NCBI GenBank assembly: GCA_016713135.1
Contig: JADJPR010000022.1
Location: forward strand, 372,001-436,000
DNA length: 64,000 nucleotides
Source: Rhodanobacteraceae bacterium
Lineage (GTDB): Bacteria; Pseudomonadota; Gammaproteobacteria; Xanthomonadales; SZUA-5
Reading direction: 5' to 3'
Shown: piece after piece, positions 46,686 to 55,609 of the stretch
Layout: the number at the start of each line of letters is the position of its first letter
How positions within the stretch are numbered: the first letter of the stretch is position 1
Program-made: the position numbers and the translations under genes
Notes under the pieces: generated by a model
The model's input: only the letters and a program-made list of their open reading frames with translations
Told to the model about the DNA's origin: nothing
The model's database searches: none

Positions 46686-47888
46686 ATGGGGAAGGTGGTG
46701 GAGAAGCTGACGGACCTGCAAGTGCGGAGGTTGGCGAAGCCTGGAAGGTACGGGGACGGCGGCTTGCTGGTTCTGAACATCGGCCCGAGCGGCACGAAAA
46801 GTTGGCTGCTCCGCTACCGTAACCGAGCGACAGGCAAGATTACCGAAGTCGGGCTTGGCAGCATCGGCGACGTGAGCTTGAAGCGAGCGAGGGAGCGAGC
46901 GGCCGAGGCGCGCGCCATGCTTGCTGAGGGGCGCGATCCCCTCAGAGAGAAGCGACGGACGAAGGCCGCTGCAGCACTGGAGGCAGCATCGACTGCGAGC
47001 TTCGGCGCCTGCGTGCAACGATACGCGGACTCGCTCGGTTCCGCTTGGCGGAGCCCTCGGCATCGCAAGCAATGGGTAGGCTCCCTCACGAAGTACGCGA
47101 AGCCTCTGATGTCACTGCCTGTGGCTCTCGTGGATGTTGCGGCCGTGCTGAATGTGGTTGAACCGTTATGGCTTTCGAGTCATGTAACGGCAACCAAAAT
47201 TAGGCAGAGAATATCAGCGACACTCGATTATGCGACGGCTCGCGGTTATCGCACTGGCGAAAACCCCGCCCGATGGAGGGGACACCTAGATAAGCTATTG
47301 CCGAAAACCGCAAAGCTCCACAAGGTTAAGCATCTAGCCGCGTTGCATTATAGCAAACTGCCGGCCCTAATTCAGAAAATTCGCGAGACAGATTCAACGG
47401 TTGCGCGATTGCTTGAATTCGTGATCCTCACAGCATGCCGAGTTTCGGAGGCCTCTAACGCCTCATGGCTGGAAATTGATTATGTGTCTTCCGTCTGGAC
47501 AATTCCGGGTGCGCGGATCAAGGCAGGCAAGGAACACCGTGTTCCATTGTCTACCGATGCCCTTGCCGTTCTCGACAAGATTCCCGGCACCGGCGGCTTG
47601 ATCTTCTGGCGCTCAGGGCCTACCGGGCCTCGGCCTCTCTACACCTCCGCTCCGCTCAATCTCTTGAATGGCCCCCTCGCCTGTCCGGGCGTCACGGTGC
47701 ATGGGTTCCGCAGCGCATTCAGGTGTTGGGGCGCAGAGCAGACTGAGTTCCCCCGAGAACTCGCTGAAATGTCCTTGGCGCATGCTGTGAAGGGAGCCGT
47801 TGAAGCCGCGTATCAGCGAAGCGACTTGTTGGAACGTAGGCGCGAGTTAATGCAGGCATGGGGGGACTTTCTTCGGAGCGGCCAATGA
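46686..47888 (+). CDS. Tyrosine integrase, P4/prophage type
   Basis: A 400-residue site-specific recombinase. The N-terminus (LTDLQVRRLAKPGRYGDGGL) is the arm-binding DUF4102-type domain; the catalytic residues are in TACRVSEA (Arg), HGFRSAFR (His, Arg), LAHAVKG (His) and the tyrosine in AYQRSDLLERRRELM. It reads rightward from the edge of an attC-bounded cassette, opposite to the cassette genes. It lacks the IntI-specific insert, so it is not the integron integrase; it should move the element that follows. Confidence 0.9.
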   Translation: MGKVVEKLTDLQVRRLAKPGRYGDGGLLVLNIGPSGTKSWLLRYRNRATGKITEVGLGSIGDVSLKRARERAAEARAMLAEGRDPLREKRRTKAAAALEAASTASFGACVQRYADSLGSAWRSPRHRKQWVGSLTKYAKPLMSLPVALVDVAAVLNVVEPLWLSSHVTATKIRQRISATLDYATARGYRTGENPARWRGHLDKLLPKTAKLHKVKHLAALHYSKLPALIQKIRETDSTVARLLEFVILTACRVSEASNASWLEIDYVSSVWTIPGARIKAGKEHRVPLSTDALAVLDKIPGTGGLIFWRSGPTGPRPLYTSAPLNLLNGPLACPGVTVHGFRSAFRCWGAEQTEFPRELAEMSLAHAVKGAVEAAYQRSDLLERRRELMQAWGDFLRSGQ

Positions 47889-48382
47889 AAATTCAGAAGC
47901 AATGGGAGTTGGTTCACGCGCTCCGCGCGAAACTCGTGTCTGACAATGACAAGCCTGTCTTGGAGAGCTTGGAACATTTATGGCAACACTTGCAGAAGAA
48001 GCAAGGCGACGTAATAGACAGGGAAGATAAAGTTGCTGACTCGCCGCTATCTGGGCTCTTCCATTACATAGACAGTGGCTTCTACCCTCCACCTGAGTTG
48101 ATGCTCTCTCTGCTCGAATGCTGGGACGAATACTTGACGGGGCGCGGGAGCGTCAGCCTAGAAGAGGCATTTTTCGGGAGGCCGATTCAAAAGGCGGGAA
48201 ACTACGCAAAGCGAAAGAGTCAGCGAATCCGAAACGCCTATGCACGTTTTGAGGTAGAGCGGGAACGAAAGAAGGGCCGCAATCTGACTCAAGCCGCTGA
48301 GGCAGTCTCATTGATCCCCGGCATGCCTGATGCCGACACCATCGCCCGAACCCTTCGAGGGTTCCGCAAAAGCGGAAAATAA
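47885..48382 (+). CDS. Unknown protein of the integrative element
   Basis: A 165-residue hydrophilic protein starting MKIQKQWELVHALRAKL, overlapping the integrase stop by 4 nt. It is mostly alpha-helical and highly charged (ERERKKGRNL near the end). I do not recognise the family. The overlap suggests it is made together with the integrase, for example as a regulator or accessory protein. Confidence 0.6.
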   Translation: MKIQKQWELVHALRAKLVSDNDKPVLESLEHLWQHLQKKQGDVIDREDKVADSPLSGLFHYIDSGFYPPPELMLSLLECWDEYLTGRGSVSLEEAFFGRPIQKAGNYAKRKSQRIRNAYARFEVERERKKGRNLTQAAEAVSLIPGMPDADTIARTLRGFRKSGK

Positions 48383-48456
48383 TCAGGCTTTTTGTTCCTC
48401 GCCATCGCTCGATTCCGGCCGGAGACTGGCACCACCGGCAGGAAGTGGGCGACAAC

Positions 48457-48710
48457 ATGTTCATACGTGGCAAGGAATTGGACAAGCGCGGCCCGTACCG
48501 ACGCGAGCGGCGGCGGCAAGTCGAAAGGCTTGGACTCTATCCGCCCAGAATCTCGCTTCCGGGCGGCTACCACGTATGGGTGCGTTCCGAAGTCGAAGCA
48601 TGGGAACGCGCCACAATTGCCGGAGCAAGTAAGGACGAGCTAAAGGCGCTCGTCTGTGATCTTGTGGCCGAACGAAGCTCTGCAAAGTTGCAGGCCGCCG
48701 AGTCCGCGAC

Positions 48711-48714
<4 letters not shown>
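48457..48714 (+). CDS. AlpA-like small DNA-binding protein
   Basis: An 85-residue basic protein. GPYRRERRRQVERLGLYPPR and GGYHVWVRSEVEAWERA resemble the helix-turn-helix plus wing of AlpA/excisionase proteins of P4-like elements. It overlaps the next start by 4 nt. Probable excision or expression control factor. Confidence 0.6.
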
Positions 48715-49526
<812 letters not shown>

Positions 49527-49612
49527 AGATACCAAGCGAAGCGCGGCGGCTGGTGCTGTTGCCGGTGCTGTTGCTGGTGATTCTGCTGGTGATGCTTCGG
49601 AGGGCTTCAAGG

Positions 49613-50071
49613 ATGTCTAACGTTTCGCCCTTGACGTTCGTTAGGTTGTCGGGCGCCTCGGTTGTTTCGAGTGCGGACGTGATCCACGTGACTGCGCTGG
49701 CCCCCGATGCTCTGGACTCGTCGGTTTCGTTTGTCGAGGCGCACCGATTTGAAGTGCTGCGCGAGCTTGCAGTCGAGCGCGGAGCGTTCGCCGAAGCGCC
49801 GGCTGCCCTGCCCGTTCTGCTGCTCGTGGAACGTCTCCAACTTGCATTGCTGCACCTTCGAGCAGCGCAGCAGGATGAACCGGGGTCGAAGGCGTTGCAG
49901 CGATCGGTGACGGACGCGCAACGTGCCCTCCGGGGTGCCCTGGAAGCGCTCGCTGCGGCTGCACGGGATGCCAGCATCGACGCGCGATATCTACCGGCGG
50001 ATGGACTGGCAGCGCGGGGATGGCTGCTGTCGGCACTCGCGTTGCGCAGGTGCGCTCGGGTGGCCGCGTGA
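49613..50071 (+). CDS. Small protein of the element, unknown
   Basis: A 152-residue protein starting MSNVSPLTFVRLSGAS. It is alanine- and leucine-rich and mainly helical (LLVERLQLALLHLRAAQQDE, DAQRALRGALEALAAAARDA), possibly a coiled-coil scaffold-like protein. Its stop overlaps the next start (GTGA). It precedes the capsid gene by 0.8 kb. No family recognised. Confidence 0.5.
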   Translation: MSNVSPLTFVRLSGASVVSSADVIHVTALAPDALDSSVSFVEAHRFEVLRELAVERGAFAEAPAALPVLLLVERLQLALLHLRAAQQDEPGSKALQRSVTDAQRALRGALEALAAAARDASIDARYLPADGLAARGWLLSALALRRCARVAA

Positions 50072-50313
50072 CCGCTCGCCTGCTCCACATGCGCCGCTCC
50101 GGCAATCACGTCCTGCTCGCGCTCGTCGACGCGGATGGGGTGCTTCGGATGGTGCGCGCTGCCGCACAGGACAGTGGGCCACTGCGGGAGCTTGGCGACG
50201 TAGATCGAGCACGAGTGAACGGCGCGCTGGCCTGCATCGCGATGGAACACGGCGCGCTGATCGGGCGAGCAGCTGTGCAAGTTTGCACTCCCGACTGTGG
50301 CAGCGATGACTAG
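50068..50313 (+). CDS. Small protein of the element, unknown
   Basis: An 81-residue protein from GTG 50068, overlapping the previous stop by 4 nt. It reads TARLLHMRRSGNHVLLALVD and is a short mixed alpha/beta protein ending CTPDCGSDD. Start by coupling is the main support for it being real. Confidence 0.5.
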   Translation: MTARLLHMRRSGNHVLLALVDADGVLRMVRAAAQDSGPLRELGDVDRARVNGALACIAMEHGALIGRAAVQVCTPDCGSDD

Positions 50314-50423
50314 TGCTGCGCGCTGGCTCAGATGCGCCCCGGAGGATGTCCGCGGGCAGAAATGCTCGAACGGCTGAATTGAATTAAGGCAAACTGCGAA
50401 TCAACTGGAATAGGAGCGAACAA

Positions 50424-50678
50424 ATGAACGTGCGATCTAACCCGGCCGCTGTTGAACTTGTAAATTCGATTAGCGCCTTTCTTGAAATATCATTAAGCGA
50501 TGCCCAAAAGGCATTGCTCATGGACAATGATTCCGATGGCGGTGGAACTGAATTGATCTTCCACACAAGTCGACATGGTGGATTCATTCAAGTCGTTGCC
50601 GCTGACAAGTCCGGAGCGCGCGCGGTGCTAACGCGAGTCCCTCTAATGAGGATGGCGACGCGGGAAGAGTTGCACTGA
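50424..50678 (+). CDS. Small unknown protein upstream of the capsid gene
   Basis: An 84-residue acidic to neutral protein (MNVRSNPAAVELVNSISAFL then ISLSDAQKALLMDNDSDGG). GGAG lies about 9 nt upstream of the ATG. Lower GC than the chromosome. No family recognised. Confidence 0.5.
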   Translation: MNVRSNPAAVELVNSISAFLEISLSDAQKALLMDNDSDGGGTELIFHTSRHGGFIQVVAADKSGARAVLTRVPLMRMATREELH

Positions 50679-50866
50679 GTGTGGACACATTTAGCGCACT
50701 TCGCGTTGACGCGAGCCGCGCCAATGGACATATTCAAGCGTGCGCGCTAGTACACGACAGGGCCACCAGCGGCCCCGCCGGATGGCGCGATGAAAGGCGG
50801 ACAGACCGCAATATAGCCCCGCTTGTGGGGCAGCAAATTCCCCTCTCAATTGTGGAAAATCTCGCC

Positions 50867-52294
50867 ATGTGCAAAAACAACCTTGACTTCATGGTCCGCG
50901 GCATGCGCAATGCTGTCGCCGCCGATCCCGACTCAATCCGAGAGCGCCTGATAGCGACGGCTGACCGCGCAACCGCAATAGCTGCCGCCGCCGAGCGCGA
51001 AGGGCGTTCCCTCACCGCAGATGAGCGCGCCAGCGTCGACGAACTGCACAATGAATTCTTGGGGCTTCAGGCTGAACTGGACGCGATAGATCGAGTTCAG
51101 GGAATGCAACGCGCTCTTGCCGAGCCGATGCCGCGCGGAGCGCTGCCGCCGGATGTCGTCGCCGCGGCAAATGCGGACTCAGCCTCCGGCCGCGCAACAG
51201 TGTCTGGTGATCGTAGCCGCGGCATGGTGCTCCCCGCAAACTGTGCTCGGGCTTCCTCCATCCTTCTGCCTCGCTCAGCCGATGCGTTCGGCCAGAACGT
51301 AGAAGCATTTTTCCAATCGGTGGCCCGCGGTGTCGCCGATCCTCGAATGCTCAACCTCACGGGAACGGAATCGAGCGGTGCCGATGGCGGTTTCGCGGTC
51401 CCCAATTTCTGGTTTGCGGGCATCTTGGACCAAGCCATGCAAGCCGCTGAATTTGCGCCGCGGTGTTTGTTATTCCCGACGAGCACAAATGGAATCACCA
51501 TTCCGATGCCCGATACACAAAATCGGTCAACGGATATTGCCGGGCTTTCCGCCAATTGGGCCGGTGAAAACCAACAGCAAACCGCGCAACGCATGAAATG
51601 GCGGAATGTGGATGTTCGCTTGCACAAAATTTTCTTGCTCGCGGAAGCAAGCGGAGAATTGGCAGCAGACGGACTCAATTTCGCGGCACAACTGGAAACC
51701 AAAATGGCCGAAGCTGCCGCGTATGCCCTGGATGCCGCAATCTTGCGCGGGACAGGCGCCGGTCAGCCGTTGGGAATCTTGAATGATCCATCAGCAATCG
51801 CGGTAAATCCCGAAAGCGGCCAGACTGCCGGCACGGTGCTCTACCAGAATCTGATAAATATGTTCGGTCGCATTTCTCCTGCGTCGCAGAAACGGGCCAC
51901 GTGGTTTATCTCTCCAAGCGTTCTCGGCCAGTTGCTGCAAATGTCCTGGCCGGGCTCAACGATTCCCATTTTGCTAGGGAATGGCAATGCGTCCAATGCT
52001 GCCGTGGGTGAATTCGTGGGCACCATCTTGGGCCGTCCGGTGGTGACTACCGAGGTTTGCAACCCGATTGGCGATGCTGGAGATATCGTCATTGCCGATC
52101 TTTCGCAATTCGCGCTCGCAATGCGCACAACCGCCCGAATTGAAGTGGATCGGTCACACGGCTTTGACCGGGACGCGATTGCTTGGCGATTGATCTGGCG
52201 CGTATCGGGTTGCGGAATGTGGAATTCGGCGATCACGCCTTATGCCGGTGGGCCGACGCTTGGATGGTGCGCCTACTTGAATGCGCGCACCTGA
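50867..52294 (+). CDS. HK97-type phage major capsid protein
   Basis: A 475-residue protein. An N-terminal coiled-coil delta-like region (about residues 20-90: AAAAEREGRSLTADERASVD, ELHNEFLGLQAELDAIDRVQ) is followed by the HK97 fold: GGFAVPNFW, AGENQQQTAQRMKWRNVDVR, LLAEASGELAADGLNFAAQL, GTGAGQPLGILNDP, TWFISPSVLGQL, LGRPVVTTEVC and ADLSQFALAMR. ATG 50867 is chosen; the frame is open further upstream from GTG 50681. No portal, protease, terminase or tail gene is visible in the element, so it may depend on a helper or be a remnant. Confidence 0.85.
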   Translation: MCKNNLDFMVRGMRNAVAADPDSIRERLIATADRATAIAAAAEREGRSLTADERASVDELHNEFLGLQAELDAIDRVQGMQRALAEPMPRGALPPDVVAAANADSASGRATVSGDRSRGMVLPANCARASSILLPRSADAFGQNVEAFFQSVARGVADPRMLNLTGTESSGADGGFAVPNFWFAGILDQAMQAAEFAPRCLLFPTSTNGITIPMPDTQNRSTDIAGLSANWAGENQQQTAQRMKWRNVDVRLHKIFLLAEASGELAADGLNFAAQLETKMAEAAAYALDAAILRGTGAGQPLGILNDPSAIAVNPESGQTAGTVLYQNLINMFGRISPASQKRATWFISPSVLGQLLQMSWPGSTIPILLGNGNASNAAVGEFVGTILGRPVVTTEVCNPIGDAGDIVIADLSQFALAMRTTARIEVDRSHGFDRDAIAWRLIWRVSGCGMWNSAITPYAGGPTLGWCAYLNART

Positions 52295-52305
52295 TGCGAA
52301 TACGA

Positions 52306-52338
52306 ATGCGGCCGGCACCTGAAAAACGCCGGCCGCAT
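52306..52338. terminator. Hairpin after the capsid gene
   Basis: An 11-bp perfect stem (52306-52316 with 52328-52338) lies 11 bp past the capsid stop. No T-run follows on either strand; five A stand in the loop. Likely a weak terminator or a message stabiliser. Confidence 0.5.
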
Positions 52339-52657
52339 CAATGCCCGGAGGGGTGGGGTTCCAAAGGTTCCACCAAATGCCGCGACACGGCGCGCCACCT
52401 TCGTTTGCAGAAATCCGTCGAAAAACTTTCGATGCCCAAGATTGAGTCCACTTTCAACCGCCCACACGGTGCCACTAGCACCCACTGAGTAGGCGCCGAG
52501 CGCTTCGCAATGTTCAGGGACCGGTCCGCACAGTCAGTCGGAACGTCCCGCCGGTGAAAGTCCGGCCGGCAAGGCGGGGGTGCCGACAAACTCCGCCAGC
52601 GCGAGCGGTGCGACGTTCATTCGGCCGTGATCGCGCAACAATCTGAGGGGCGGAGTA
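52339..52657. other. Non-coding stretch between capsid and small gene
   Basis: About 320 bp with no convincing gene. A GC-rich segment near 52550-52590 can fold into several short stems. Nothing else is recognised. Confidence 0.4.
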
Positions 52658-52894
52658 ATGCAAACAGCGAAACCAACCCGCCGAAAATACCCCCCGATCA
52701 AAATGGGCGAGCAGATAACGCCCGCCGAGTTTCTTTTAATGCGTCAAGCAATTCAACATGCAATACAATATTGGGGCGGTGCATATTTCGTCATGTTTGA
52801 AAATGGATCGGCCATTTTGATGCGTAAAGCACCGAAAGATACTCAAAACCTTGTCGCCCATTATCGAAAAAAAGTTTTCGCCGGCTCAGAGTAA
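52658..52894 (+). CDS. Small unknown protein at the edge of a repeat
   Basis: A 78-residue basic protein (MQTAKPTRRKYPPIKMGEQI then TPAEFLLMRQAIQHAIQYWG). GGGGCGGAG lies a few bases upstream. Its stop codon TAA is the last base triplet before the 238-bp repeat. No family recognised; by position it could be the last gene of the satellite-like element. Confidence 0.5.
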   Translation: MQTAKPTRRKYPPIKMGEQITPAEFLLMRQAIQHAIQYWGGAYFVMFENGSAILMRKAPKDTQNLVAHYRKKVFAGSE

Positions 52895-53132
52895 GTATCC
52901 CCCGGCAGAGCCGGGGGCTTTAACGATTGCGGACCCCTCAAAGGGGTCTTTTCGCAATCGAGAATCAAAGGCTGGCCAGTCCACATCCATCGCCCTGACC
53001 AATTTCCCGTGTGCCTCGCCGCCACATTAACGTCTGCGCCTGAACTGAGCCGACCGCCGATGGAAGCAACTTCTGTAAACGTCAAACTGCTACTGCCACC
53101 CCGGCAGAGCCGGGGGAACTCCCTTGTTGCTT
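52895..53132. repeat. Hairpin-ended 238-bp repeat, copy 1
   Basis: Starts GTATCCCCCGGCAGAGCCGG and ends CCCTTGTTGCTT. Both ends hold the same CCCCGGCAGAGCCGGGG hairpin, and a second hairpin GGACCCCTCAAAGGGGTC lies at about 52932-52949. It is nearly identical to 60742-60977. The left flank is AGTAA, the same five bases as at copy 2; the right flank AGGGA does not match. Confidence 0.85.
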
Positions 53133-53488
53133 AGGGAAGATATTTATTTCGCGATGCGCGAACGCGGATTCCCGCTGACTTGCCACTGCGAAACCGAAAC
53201 AGCCAGCACGTCCGACAATTTTCGCGACTCGGCTTCCGCCCCTTCGCCGCCCTGATCAGCTTGCCCTGCTGCTGCCTAGGCTCGCCGTGCAAACTGTGCA
53301 AACTTGCACTTTCGGACGTCTATACCGCTAGACGTCTAGATGCCCGATTGCCTCACGCCCTGCCAAGATCCGCCACTTCCTGCCGCTTGCCCTGCCGCTC
53401 GCCTCGCGCGACACTCTGCGCGCGTGCTCTCGTGTACCTGAGCGAGCACGCCGACAACGAGGCTCAACCCAACCCGGCGGGGCTGACG
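53133..53488. other. Stretch without a convincing gene
   Basis: About 355 bp between the repeat and the next gene. An open frame crosses it, but its composition (many Arg, Cys, Pro, Leu) is not protein-like. Nothing else recognised. Confidence 0.4.
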
Positions 53489-53836
53489 ATGAATGCAATG
53501 CTGCGCTGTATCGCTGTTCTCGGACTCGGCTACTCGGCTTCCGCGCTCGCCGACTGCGCACCAACAGAATGCGCCAACGTCGTGCTTCTAGAACTCGCGG
53601 TGCTCGAAAACGGCGATGTTGCTGTCGTGGTCACTGGCAACTCTGGCGTCGTTACTGCATGCGACGCGAGCGGCAACCCGAACCGCGTAACGGCATACCT
53701 TCGTCCGACTCACGTTGGATACGCGAGGATCTACGCAGGGTTGCTAACAGCCTACTACGTTCAAGATCCCGTCCGTTATCAATTCCAAAACACTCCCGGT
53801 CAGCCATGCACGATCCGAACTTTCATCCTTGATTGA
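53489..53836 (+). CDS. Small secreted protein of unknown function
   Basis: A 115-residue protein with signal peptide (MLRCIAVLGLGYSASALA) and three or four cysteines in the mature part (DCAPTECANVV, VTACDASG, QPCTIRTF), which may form disulfides. The mature domain looks beta-rich. ATG 53489 or 53498 may be the start. A second small exported protein follows 9 nt later. Confidence 0.6.
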   Translation: MNAMLRCIAVLGLGYSASALADCAPTECANVVLLELAVLENGDVAVVVTGNSGVVTACDASGNPNRVTAYLRPTHVGYARIYAGLLTAYYVQDPVRYQFQNTPGQPCTIRTFILD

Positions 53837-53845
53837 GGGGGCGTT

Positions 53846-54103
53846 ATGTTCGCTTTGTGCCGGCTCGCGATCCTTTCTGCAATTCTGCTGATTGGTGCTA
53901 ATCCGTTGAATTCATGCGCACAAGAAGCGCGCTCGAATGCGATAACGCCGCAAACAGAAAGTCAGTCCGATAATGGAAAAGGTGCGGACGTAGTGGAAAT
54001 GAAGCACAGAAAGGTTCGGGGAACGCTTCCTGTTCCGATCTTGATCAAGATCACAACTCAAGACTTAATCGAGCCGATGGTTTTTCGGAGCGGTTTCGAG
54101 TAG
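53846..54103 (+). CDS. Small exported protein ending FRSGFE
   Basis: An 85-residue protein with a signal peptide (LCRLAILSAILLIGANPLNSC) whose cysteine could also make it a lipoprotein. The tail PMVFRSGFE resembles the F-x-DGFE ends I recall in exported proteins of Xanthomonadales-type genomes; that comparison is from memory. It pairs with the preceding small secreted gene. Function unknown. Confidence 0.55.
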   Translation: MFALCRLAILSAILLIGANPLNSCAQEARSNAITPQTESQSDNGKGADVVEMKHRKVRGTLPVPILIKITTQDLIEPMVFRSGFE

Positions 54104-54114
54104 TGCTGAAGCCT

Positions 54115-54751
54115 CTATAATTCAAGCTCAACCCTCGTGGTTCGTTCGTCGATACCTGCCATTCGCTCCGCTCTCGCCTGCCGTGCTTCGATTACGGATT
54201 GGTGGAAGTTGGACAGGGCGCGCAATGAGGCGACGGTGTAGGCGTGAAGCTCCTTGAGAGCATCGGCGACTTTTTGGGCTGGCACGATGCAATGCTAGCT
54301 TCACTTCAACACCTAGTGCTGTCTCAGCATCGGCGGCGCATTTCTCGATTCTTTCGAGTTTTGCGGCATAAAGCGGCCCGTCCCGAGCTTCAATAGTCAG
54401 CGCGTCATTAGCGGAATCTTGGCACTTCTTGTATCGATATGACGCAAGTTTAGGATATGCGCGAACTGGCCCCTGCGAATTGTATTGAGCAAGTAGCTTC
54501 TGTTCTAATTGCCGCTCCAATTCGCTCAACGCCTCCGCGGCGGCAAGTTCCTTAGCAATACGCTCCTTTTCCGCTGCGGCCGCAGCGGCTTGCTCGGCTT
54601 CCTGCTTCTTTCTCTCCGCTTCTTCCCGCGCAATAATCGCGACGCCAGTGCTTTCATCTAGCGTCAAGGGCTCCAAGCCTTCCTTTCGTCCCGCCTTGCA
54701 TCCGTCGTTATCCGGCTGGAAGTTGCAGAACTCAGCAACAGGAACAGGTGG
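54115..54751 (-). pseudogene. 3-prime part of a gene split by IS21: coiled-coil exported protein
   Basis: Continues the protein begun at 57656. After the IS junction it reads VPVAEFCNFQPDNDGCKAG, then a long helix rich in Glu, Lys and Ala (AREEAERKKQEAEQAAAAAA, about residues 50-110), then cysteine-containing YRYKKCQDSANDA. The main frame ends at 54128 in an arginine-rich stretch. In another frame, 54285-54115 reads smoothly (VPAQKVADALKELHAYTVAS, ending RTTRVELEL), so a further one-base shift near 54290 or a small overlapping gene is likely. Confidence 0.65.
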
Positions 54752-54856
54752 TGGATATTCCGCCCATGCGAGGCCACCGTTCCGACGCATGCGAGGCCAG
54801 TGTTCCGGGCCATGGGAGGCCAGTGAAGGCGGTCGCCCGAAGGTGGTTGGTTGAGT

Positions 54857-55609
54857 CTAGTCGGACGGGTCGTTTCTGTCCTTGGCGTCTGTTGGCTTTG
54901 AGCCCTTCTTGCGCATTGATTCGCCGCTGAGCTCAACCAGCTCTGCGTTGTGTACCAGGCGGTCGAGGATGGCGTCGGCCAGGGTGGGATCCTTGAACTG
55001 ACCGTGCCAGAGCTTGAGCGGCAGCTGGCTGGTCAGCAGCACGCTTCCGCGCTGGTGGCGATCTTCCAGCAGTTCCAGCAGCAGCGGCTGGTGCTCCGCG
55101 CACATCGGCACCAGGCCGAAGTCGTCGAGGATCAGCAGGTCGATGCGGCTCAGGGTCTTCAGCCAGTGGCTGGTCCGCCCTTGCGCCTGTAGTGCACTGA
55201 GCTCGTCGCCGAGGCGTGGCAGGCGCAGGTAGCGCACCGAGTGCTTGGCGTCGATGGCGGCCTTGGCGAGCGCGCAGCCGAGGTAGCTCTTGCCGACGCC
55301 AGTCGGGCCGATCAGCAGCACGTGCTGGTGTTGCCTGAGCCAGTTGAGGCTGAGCAGATGGAGCCAGCGGCTCTTGCCCAGACCGCGCGGCGTGCGCAGG
55401 TCGACGTCGGCCGGGTGTGCCCGCTGGCTGAGGCGCGCAAGCTTCAGCCGCCGCGTCTGGGCTACGCTGTCGCGGTGCAGGCATTCGGCTTCGAGCAGGG
55501 TGGCGAGGGTGTCGATGAACTCGTCGCCCGGGGACATCCGCGCCAGGGTGTCGGCCACGCCGCGCAGGCCCAGGCGCGCCAGTTGCTGGTGCACAGGTTC
55601 ATGCAGCAT
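54857..55609 (-). CDS. istB: IS21 helper ATPase IstB
   Basis: A 250-residue DnaA-like AAA+ ATPase that helps the transposase choose targets. Walker A GPTGVGKSYLGCALAKAAID and Walker B LLILDDFGLVPM are present. Its start overlaps the istA stop by 11 nt. Intact. Confidence 0.95.
   Translation of the reverse strand: MLHEPVHQQLARLGLRGVADTLARMSPGDEFIDTLATLLEAECLHRDSVAQTRRLKLARLSQRAHPADVDLRTPRGLGKSRWLHLLSLNWLRQHQHVLLIGPTGVGKSYLGCALAKAAIDAKHSVRYLRLPRLGDELSALQAQGRTSHWLKTLSRIDLLILDDFGLVPMCAEHQPLLLELLEDRHQRGSVLLTSQLPLKLWHGQFKDPTLADAILDRLVHNAELVELSGESMRKKGSKPTDAKDRNDPSD

Noticed and set aside
46686..47888. Integron integrase IntI
   Set aside because: The recombinase has an N-terminal arm-binding domain of the P4 type and lacks the extra IntI segment. 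Its orientation and place also do not fit attI.
53180..53488. N-terminal extension of the small secreted protein
   Set aside because: The extension is Arg/Cys/Pro/Leu-rich and would hide a clear signal peptide.
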